Part shown: positions 56,494 through 64,000 of the stretch, piece after piece
How positions within the stretch are numbered: position 1 is the first letter of the stretch
Layout of the letters: every line of letters begins with the position of its first letter
Source of the DNA: Triticum aestivum
Taxonomy: Eukaryota > Streptophyta > Magnoliopsida > Poales > Poaceae
Assembly: GCF_018294505.1 (NCBI RefSeq)
Contig: NC_057800.1
Span: 476,904,530 to 476,968,529, forward strand
Length of the DNA stretch: 64,000 nucleotides
Reading direction: 5' to 3'
Notes under the pieces: model-generated
Told to the model about the DNA's origin: nothing
Databases searched by the model: none
Seen by the model: only the letters and a program-made list of their open reading frames with translations
Translations under genes and position numbers: made by a program

Positions 56494-58397
56494 ATGTTAT
56501 ATTCATGCCCCAATCATGAGCTCTCAAGAGAAATTATTATCCAGAGTTTTTATGCTCGGCTTTCTCGTAATGATCAAACCATGCTTGATACTTCTTGTGC
56601 TGGTTCTTTTATGAATAAGACTATTGAGTTCTGGTGGGATCTTTTGGAAAGAATTAAGAGCAACTCTGAAGATTGGGAACTCGATGAAGGTAAAGAGTCA
56701 GGTATTAAACTTAAGTATGATCGTGTTAAATCTTTTATGGATAGTGATGCTTTTCAAAAGTTTAGCACTAAATATGGACTTGACTCTGAGATAGTAGCCT
56801 CCTTTTGTGAATCATTTGCTACTCATGTTGAACCCCCTAAGGAGAAGTGCTTTAAATATCACCCACCTGTTAAAGAAGAAACTAAAAAACCAGTACCAGT
56901 TAAAGAAGAAACTATACTTTATAATGTTGATCCAGTTGTTCCTTCTGCTTATATAGAGAAACCACCTTTCCCTGTTAGGATAAAGGAACATGCTAAAGCT
57001 TCAACTGTGGTTAACAAAAGCTATATTAGAACACCTAAACCTGATGAACAAATTAAAGTAGAACCTAGCATTGCTATGGTTAAAGATCTCTTGGAAGAAG
57101 ATATGGATGGGCATGTTATTTACTTCTATGAAGAAGCTGCTAGAATTGCTAAACCTGGTGGAAAAGATAAACACAGACCTGTTGTTGGCATGCCTGTTAT
57201 TTCAGTTAAAATAGGAGATCACTGTTATCATGGTTTATGTGACATGGGTGCTAGTGTGAGTGCTATTCCTTACACTTTATATGAAGAGATTATGAAAGAT
57301 GGAGCACCTGCTGAGATAGAAGAAATATATGTTACTATTAAACTTGCTAATAGAGACACTATATCACCAATTGGGATTGTTAGAGATGTTGAAGTCTTGT
57401 GTGGGAAAATAAAATACCCTGCTGATTTTCTTGTTCTTGGTTCCCCACAAGATGAATTTTGTCCCATTATGTTTGGTAGACCTTTCTTGAACACAGTTAA
57501 TGCTAAGATAGATTGTAAGAAACAAACTGTTGGCGTTATCTTTGGTGATGAGTATCATGAGTTTAATTTTTCCAAGTTTAGTAGAAATCATCATGAAAAA
57601 GAATTGCCTAGTAAAGATAAATTAATTGGTCTTGCTTCTATTGTTGTACCACCTACTGATCCTTTAGAACAACATTTGCTAGACCAAGAAAATGATTTAC
57701 ATAGGCATGAAAGAAATGAAATAGATAAAGTTTTCTTTGAACAACGTCCTCTGCTTAAACACAATTTGCCTATTGAAACTCGTGGAGGTCCTCCTCCACC
57801 TAAAGGTGATCCTGTGTTTGAATTAAAACAATTGTCAAACACTTTGAAATATGCTTATCTTGATGAAAAGAAGATATATCATGTTATTATTAGTGCTAAC
57901 CTTTCAGAACATGAAGAAGAAAGATTATTGAAAGTTCTAAGGAAGCATCGGGCTGCTATTGGATATACTCTTGATGATTTAAAGGGCATTAGTCCCACTC
58001 TATGTCAGCACAAAATAAATATGGAAGCTGATGCTAAACCAGTTGTTGATTACCAATGTCGGTTAAACCCAAAGATGAAAGAAGTGGTAAGAACAGAAAT
58101 ATTAAAACTTCTGGAAGCAGGTATAATCTATCCCATAGCTGATAGTAGATGGGTAAGTCCTGTTCATTGTGTCCCTAAGAAAGGAGGTATAACTGTTGTT
58201 CCTAATGATACAAATGAACTTATTCCACAAAGAATTATTACAGCATATAGAATGGTAATTGATTATAGAAAATTAAATAAAGCAACTAGAAAAGATCATT
58301 ACCCTTTTCCTTTTATTGATGAAATGCTTGAAATATTATCTAAGCACACACACTTGTGCTTCCTTGATGGATATTTTGGCTTTTCACAAATACCTGT
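56494..58397 (+). pseudogene. Athila-like gag-protease-RT, cut by a copia insertion
   Basis: One long open frame. Residues about 1-60 are the end of a gag domain (YSCPNHELSREIIIQSFYAR); most of gag is missing, since only about 200 bp separate the primer site from this frame. Residues about 230-330 form an aspartic protease with GLCDMGASVSAIP, the D-x-GAS variant seen in Athila-type elements rather than DTG/DSG. RT begins near residue 440 (LRKHRAAIGYTLDDLKGISP), shows RWVSPVHCVPKKGG and MVIDYRKLNKATRKDHYPFP, and breaks after FLDGYFGFSQIPV, before the catalytic YxDD box. From 58398 the codons belong to a copia LTR. The frame itself has no stop, so the insertion and the gag truncation are the visible lesions. 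Confidence 0.92.
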
Positions 58398-59878
58398 TGT
58401 AAGTGCATCTAGTGCCCCTTAGTGATTTTGGTGTATTGAAGACTTATAGGTTAAGGGACTAATGCGTTTGTGAGTGTACACAGGTCTATAAGTCTATGAG
58501 GAGTTTGATATTTACAGAGAAAGTCGGCCCCTAAAAATGAATGTCTTCAACTAAAGACTTTGGATTTCTGAAGACTTTGAAAGTGAAGAAATTGGTGTGA
58601 CCATGAAGACTCGATGTTCATGCAAGGAATATGAAGCGTGAAGACTTCTGTTTTCGTAGTTTCTTTTTATCTTTCTTTAGTCATAGGAAACACTGTACTG
58701 TTAAAGGGGGTCGAGGAAAAACTAAATAAAAATTTCCATGTGATGCTCAACTCAAAATCCTACACCTACCAATCCATTCGAGTGAAGCCATTGGAAATGT
58801 CATATAGTTTAGTCAATTTCTTTAGTGACAGAGACGAAGCTCTTCTGGTCTCTGAGGAATTTGTTCTAACTAAGGAGTTAGGAATTTGCCAGTGTGGATT
58901 GCCTACAAGTGAGGAACATGATAGCCCTGAGGAATTTGAACCTCAAATTTCCGACCGTTGCTGTGTTATGCGCCAGCTGTCCCAAAATATCTTATCCACC
59001 TAAGGGTCATATCATTGAAGGGCATTTATGTCTTATCATGTCAGGCTGCTCCCTAGGCTATAAATAGCTACCCCCTACAGCCACTAGCTGGTTGGATGCT
59101 CCGCGAGAAACTAACACTTGTCATTGAGAGCATCACATCCTCCGAGGACTTTGAGTGAAAATCATCAAGTGAGGAAAACCCAAACCCAAACACCTACAAA
59201 CCCAAAGTGATTGAGAATCACTGAAGATATTGAACCTGTGTGGATCCGACACTTGTTACCTTTGAATACTATGCATCTTCCAAACGGTTAGGCGTCATGG
59301 TCTAGAGCATCCAAGAGAAAATTGTGGATCACCGAGCGACCGAGTCTGTGAAGGTTCGGAAGTCACCTGAAGACTTACCATGACTGATTGGACGAGGTCT
59401 GTGTGACCTTAGTTCAAGGAGAATACGGTGAGGAATGTGTGTCTGGGACTGTGTGTCCTCAGGTTTAAATACCTAGCTGCTCCAACCAGACGTACGACTG
59501 TCACGGCAGTTGGAACTAGTCTGTCAAATCATTGTCTTCACAAAGCCTACTGGTTCTATTTCCTCAACCCTTTCATTTCCTCATTACTGTGTTGCGTGCT
59601 TGTTCATATATGTTTGAAGGCTTTGACTGAAGACTTTCTCAATTTCTTCAGTCTATTTGTCTTCACCCTGTTTTATCCCGTGCTTACATATTCTGTACTC
59701 TGTGTTTGTTTTCATTTCATCATGATGTCCATGCTTATGTTATTTCATGTCTGCATCTGAGTACTTATTCCGCTGCAAGTATTTCTTCGCTTAGGAATTT
59801 CCTCACCCTGAAATTCCTCAGTGACGAATTCATAAAAATCACCTATTCACCCCCTCTAGTCGACTTAACGCACTTTCA
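58398..59878 (+). repeat. 5' LTR of the copia element
   Basis: 1481 bp, TGTAAGTGCATCTAGTGCCC...CTTAACGCACTTTCA. Contains many GAAGACTT motifs and a TATA box near 59059. Frames at 58638-59003 and 59428-59760 are non-coding LTR sequence. Confidence 0.9.
59059..59067 (+). promoter_or_regulatory. Copia LTR TATA box
   Basis: TATAAATAG in CCCTAGGCTATAAATAGC, about 820 bp before the LTR end; likely promoter. Confidence 0.6.
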
Positions 59879-59880
59879 AT

Positions 59881-59892
59881 TGGTATCAGAGC
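59881..59892 (+). other. Primer binding site, initiator tRNA-Met
   Basis: TGGTATCAGAGC, the standard copia primer site, two bases after the LTR end. Confidence 0.95.
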
Positions 59893-59945
59893 AAGGTACT
59901 CCCTTGTTCTATGTGATTTTGGTTTAACCACATGGAGTTTTAGTT

Positions 59946-61943
59946 ATGTCGACTGTAGGTATGATCAAGGTCTCTGTTGGGTGTCCTACCTTCGATGGGA
60001 CAGACTACCCCTACTGGAAGAATAAGATGCGAATGCATCTTCAGGCAATTGACAACAATCTCTGGTACGATGTGGAAAATGGCGTTCCCTCTATCACTCC
60101 TACCATCAACGCTGCTGATGTGAAGAGATTCAAGCAACTCAGCTCTCAAGCGAAGAACATCATATGTGGCCATCTGAGTAAAGAGTGGTATGGCAGAGTG
60201 AGTGCTTTGGAGATAGCAAAGCTTATCTGGGACAGGCTATCCAAGGTCAATGAAGGAGTCTCAACACAGCGTGACTCTCAAGTTGACGTTCTTCACAATC
60301 TCTTCAACCGCTTCAAAAGACTCGATAATGAAAGTGTTCAGCAAATCTTCGATTGCCTCACTGACATTTCAAATGAGCTTCAAGCACTTGGTGCCACTAA
60401 CATCACCGACCACGAGGTGGTGAAGAAATTGCTTCGATGGCTTGATTCCTCATTTGACACCCTTGCACTGATGATACAAGAACATGGAGACTACAAGTCA
60501 CTTGATCCCGCTGATATCCTCCAGAGGCTAAACACTCATGAGTTCCAGCTTGCTGAGAAGAGAGATCTCCATGGACCAAGCTATGGCAGATCACGAGCTC
60601 TGAAGGCCAAGGCAATGTCTGAATCTGAAGGTGAGGATTCTGGTAGAAACCTTGGTGATCCTGAAGAACTGAGCCACGAGTGAGCAATGCTCGTGAGGAA
60701 ATTCCAGAAGTTCTCAAGACATGGTCACTTTGGAAACTCCTCAAGAAGTGATGACATAAGATCAGATTCCTCATCCCATGATTATAAGAAGAGACTTTGC
60801 CACAAATGCAAGAAACCCAGTCACTACATTCAAGATTGTCCTCAGTGGGAAAAGGAATCAAAGAAGAAGAAGTACAAGGACTACAGTTCTGATGATTCAA
60901 AGAAGAAGAAGAAATCTTCAAAGTCCTCTTCATCAAAACCTTCAAGGTCTTCATCTCATAGGAAGAGCAGCTCCAAGAAAGCTCGGGCATTCATTGGCAA
61001 GGAAATGGACTCTGAGGCTGAATCAGAGGAAAATGAGGAAGAGGAGGCATCTGAGGAGTCAGACTCTGGTGTGGCGAGCTTAGCCCTCACTACTGCGTTC
61101 GTCAGCAAGTCCATCTTCAACTCTGAGGAAAATGACCTCCCCAACACTACTGACAATAGCGATGATGACTATGCTCCCACCTATTGCTTCATGGCAAAAG
61201 GTGCAAAGGTACTCAAATATCTCTCCTCTGAATCAAGTGAAGATGAATCTGATGAAAGCCTCAAGCCTAGCTATTCCAAACTTGCTAAGATTGTTGTGAA
61301 ACTATAACAGGCTCTTGAAAAGGTTCAAAATATGCTAGACAAAAGAGATGCTATGTTGGGTGAAGAAATGGATCGTACTAAAACTTTGACTGAAAATCTT
61401 CAAAGACTTCAGTCCAAGTTTGATAACCTTCAGAGTCATCATAACACTCTCTTATCTGATCATGAGAAGGTTCCTGACGAATTTCTTCAAAGAAAGCAAG
61501 ATCTTGAGAAGCTAAGGGTGAGTTATGAAGATCTTCAGAAGGAGCGTGACTCATTATTTGCTCAACTAATCAGCGCTGCTTAGGAAGAATTTAATCCTCC
61601 ATGTTTGAAGTGTGTTGAACGTGAATCTGCTAATTCTTCACCTGAAAGTTCAAATGCTTCTATTGTTGCAATATCTTCAACTGTCTCTGCTGTCACTAAT
61701 TCCTCATCTGAGGATGCTACTAGTATCACTGACCATGCAGGGTTGAAGGAATTGTATGTGACAGGAATGTACAAAAGCCTCAAAGGGCATCAGGCACTTT
61801 GTGATGTGCTTAAAAAGCAGATCCTCAACAGGAACCCTAGGAAAGAGGTATTGCCTTTGAGAGGAAACTCAATGCTGATGGGACCTACTGGAAGCCTGAG
61901 CAGTATCCCAAAACCTCATGGGTTGCTGCAAAGGGACCATTAG
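59946..61943 (+). pseudogene. Copia gag with zinc knuckle
   Basis: ATG at 59946, 68 bp after the LTR. The N-terminal CPTFDGTDYPYWKNKMRMHL is the standard start of Maximus/SIRE-type gag; the helical capsid-like part runs to about residue 220. A CX2CX4HX4C knuckle (CHKCKKPSHYIQDC) near 60799-60840 binds RNA. It is followed by Lys/Ser-rich and Glu/Ser-rich low-complexity tracts and a coiled-coil-like stretch (61332-61580). In-frame stops at 60681 (TGA), 61305 (TAA) and 61581 (TAG) interrupt one continuous frame, which then shifts near 61930. Non-functional copy. Confidence 0.9.
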
Positions 61944-63458
61944 TGGATCCATTCACTATATCTGGATTTACATGTGAATCTTCACATTCTTCTGATGAGT
62001 CATTTGAATCCAATTATGAGCTTTTTAAAAATCAGAATGGTGAAGTATTTGCTAGATATGTTGGCACTAACTGCAGGAACGACCCTCCTATGAAGAAAAT
62101 CTGGGTTCCCAAAAGGTGCCTTGAAAGTCTTCAGGTGAATGTCATCATGACACCACCTGTGAAGAATAGGAACCCCAGATCCAATTCCTCATACAGACCA
62201 AATTCCCCAAAAGGATCAAAGTCCTCATGAGAACATCATCGTGCTAACACTTCTATTTCACAGGGAAAGTTTAAGGGCTATGAATATTTGCATTATTCTT
62301 CAAACCATTATGTTCATAAGTCCTCGAAGAATTTCTCTGCTTATTCATATGCTTACCCTAACTCCTCTTATGTGAAATGAAGTGGATTGGCTTCTATGCC
62401 ACCTTTCTCTTTATGGAGCTCGCAAAATGATGAACTCTTTGCCACCCCTTCAGATGTGGGTGGTGAAGAAAAAGAACTAATATCTTATGCAGGGTCAGGT
62501 CTCCAGACGAACCTAAATGTCTGAAGAATTTGCTGGAGACCTGAATATGCTTGAAAGGACGCAAGCTAATCATGAAGAAATGAATTTTCATTTATCATGT
62601 CCTCATACTGCTTTACATGTTCAATCGCTTGATGAAATTGATCTAATGAAACTGATGTCATATTATTCACTGATGAAGTATATGAGTTTGTAAGATGCAC
62701 TAATTCATCCGCGGGATGATCAACCCAAAGCCACTGAGTGGGTCCTCGATAGTGGATGTACAAATCACATGACTGGTGACGGGAGCTTATTGATGGACAC
62801 TGCTTTATCTCCATCGCATCTGAAGCATATCACCTACGCTGACAAAGGAAAAAGCAAGGTATTGGGTCTAGGTAAGGTTGCAATCTCAAAGGATCGACAC
62901 ATGGACAAAGTCATGCTTGTCGAGTCCTTAGGGTTCAACCTCATGTCTGTCTCAATGCTTTGTGATCTTGGTATGGTTGTTGTATTTGGCAAGTATCGTT
63001 GTGTTGTGATCATGGAAGCTGACAATTCCAAAGTCTTCGAAGGCTTTAGGAGAGGAGATTTGTATATTGTTGATTTATCTACAGTATCACAACCTATTAC
63101 ATGTCTACTTGCAAAAGCTTCAGAAGGCTGGCTATGGCATCGACGACTTGGACATGCTGGCATGAGTAACTTGCACACGCTCACGAAGAAGAAGCTTGTC
63201 ATCAGCATTAAGGGTGTGAAATTTCTCAAGGACCATTTGTGTGGAGCTTGTGAAGCTGGAAAGATGACCAAGGCCAAGCATCCCTCAAAGACCATCATGA
63301 CTACCACTCGTCCATTTGAATTGCTTCACATGGATCTCTTTGGCCCTACTCATTATGTCACATTTACTACTGCTGCATCTTTATATGGCTTTGTCATTGT
63401 TGATGACTATTCTCGTTATACATGGATGCATATCATCACTTGCAAAACTGAACAGTAG
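61944..63458 (+). pseudogene. Copia gag-pol linker, protease and integrase zinc domain
   Basis: After a frameshift the linker reads DPFTISGFTCESSHSSDESF to a TGA at 62228 and decays further, with several stops to 62640. Protease is recognisable as WVLDSGCTNHMTG (about 62740-62780). From 62769 a clean frame holds the GAG-pre-integrase zinc domain (LWHRRLGHAGMSNLH...LCGACEAGK) and the first integrase catalytic Asp (LLHMDLFGP), ending at a TAG at 63456. Confidence 0.9.
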
Positions 63459-64000
63459 GAAGTCTTCAAATGATTTTCCTTGATGGCTTCAACCAACTTT
63501 GGTGTGAAGATCAAGCACATCAGAAGTGACAATGGAACTGAGTTCAAGAATATTGGTCTTGATGAACTTGGTATTACTCATGAGTTATCTGCTCTTTATA
63601 CTCCTCAGCAGAATGGCGTCGTGCAGCGCAAGAATAGGACTCTTGTTGAGATGGCTCGCACTATGCTTGATGAGTATAAGACGCCTCCTCGCTTCTGGCC
63701 TGAGGCAATTCATACTGCGTGCCACATCATCTACAAGGTATATCTTCACAAATTCTTCAGAAAGACCTCATATTAACTCCTCACTGACAAGAAACCCAAT
63801 GTGAGTTGTTTCAAAGTCTTCGGTGCTAAATGTTGAATTATAGATCCTCATCACAATTCTAAATCTGCACCGAAAGCACATGAAGGTTTTATGCTTGGTT
63901 ATGGAAAGGACTCGCACACCTACAGAGTCTTCAACACCTATCACCACAAGGTTGTTGAAACTAATGTGCGGTTCGATGAGACTAATGGCTCACAAAGAGA
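63459..64000 (+). pseudogene. Copia integrase core, continuing past the window
   Basis: Same frame as the preceding part across a TAG (63456) and a TGA (about 63471). It shows the second catalytic Asp (IRSDNGTEF). The third acidic residue should be Glu in the GVVERKNRT-type motif, but here it reads GVVQRKNRT (CAG), so the DDE triad is broken. Further stops follow at 63774 (TAA) and about 63835 (TGA). The C-terminus reads FMLGYGKDSHTYRVFN at the window end; RT and RNase H would lie beyond. Confidence 0.9.

Larger units (their letters stand above)
58398..64000 (+). mobile_element. Maximus/SIRE-like Ty1/copia element (left part)
   Basis: LTR 58398-59878, tRNA-iMet primer site, gag, protease and integrase in copia order (integrase before RT). 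Continues past the window. Inserted in the RT of the Athila-like element. The expected 5-bp target copy is CCTGT (58393-58397). Confidence 0.92.

Noticed and set aside
58638..59760. Two plus-strand frames of 110-121 codons
   Set aside because: Lie within the copia LTR upstream of the primer site; no conserved product known there.
60403..60990. 195-codon minus-strand frame
   Set aside because: Complement of copia gag codons; no domain.
62834..63307. 157-codon minus-strand frame
   Set aside because: Complement of copia integrase zinc-domain codons.

Overview
This window looks like intergenic nuclear DNA from a Triticeae grass, probably wheat or a close relative. The evidence is dense nesting of LTR retrotransposons and a CACTA transposon whose termini I recognise from wheat and barley: BARE-1/Angela-type (TGTTGGGGAA...), Sabrina-type (TGATACGTCTCCAACG...), Tekay/Del-type chromoviruses with LTRs over 4 kb, an Athila-like Ty3/gypsy element and a Maximus/SIRE-like Ty1/copia element. 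Family names are from memory. Structures such as termini, target-site duplications (TSDs), primer sites and reading frames were read from the sequence. I see no host protein gene, tRNA, rRNA or CRISPR array. One assembly gap of 368 N lies at 24345-24712.

Layout. 1-11972: the 3' part of a decayed Tekay-like chromovirus (RNase H, integrase, chromodomain, then a 4.16-kb 3' LTR). Its pol is split by a complete non-autonomous LTR element (333-6318, TSD ACCCT). 11973-12338: right end of a Sabrina-type LTR, into which the chromovirus seems to have jumped. 12339-13441 and 53896-54060: two halves of an unidentified minus-strand element, separated by an Angela solo LTR (TSD GTCCT) that now spans 40 kb. 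That LTR was itself hit twice: by a complete Sabrina-type element (13852-21660, TSD GGGTG, carrying a Harbinger element with TSD TAA) and by a 30.9-kb CACTA element (21930-52834, TSD TAA).

Inside the CACTA element are subterminal minisatellites at both ends, a second Tekay-like solo LTR (23686-28065, TSD CCTCT) whose unoccupied counterpart survives in an adjacent duplication, about 15 kb of repeatedly duplicated anonymous DNA with several MITEs, and a spliced but nonsense-ridden ORF1-like transposon gene (45688-51296). No TNPD-type transposase is visible. 54061-64000: the end of another gypsy LTR, then an Athila-like element (LTR 54757-56266, gag-pol from 56494) cut within reverse transcriptase by a Maximus-like copia element (58398 to the window end).

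The observation I find least explained is that the two large Tekay-like LTRs, which show no obvious sequence identity, each contain a pair of small exon-like segments. They have the same phases (2 nt in, 1 nt out, 2 nt in), the same unusual AG|GCAAG donor and a terminal stop codon, and they encode short acidic peptides. If spliced, even solo LTRs would express them.
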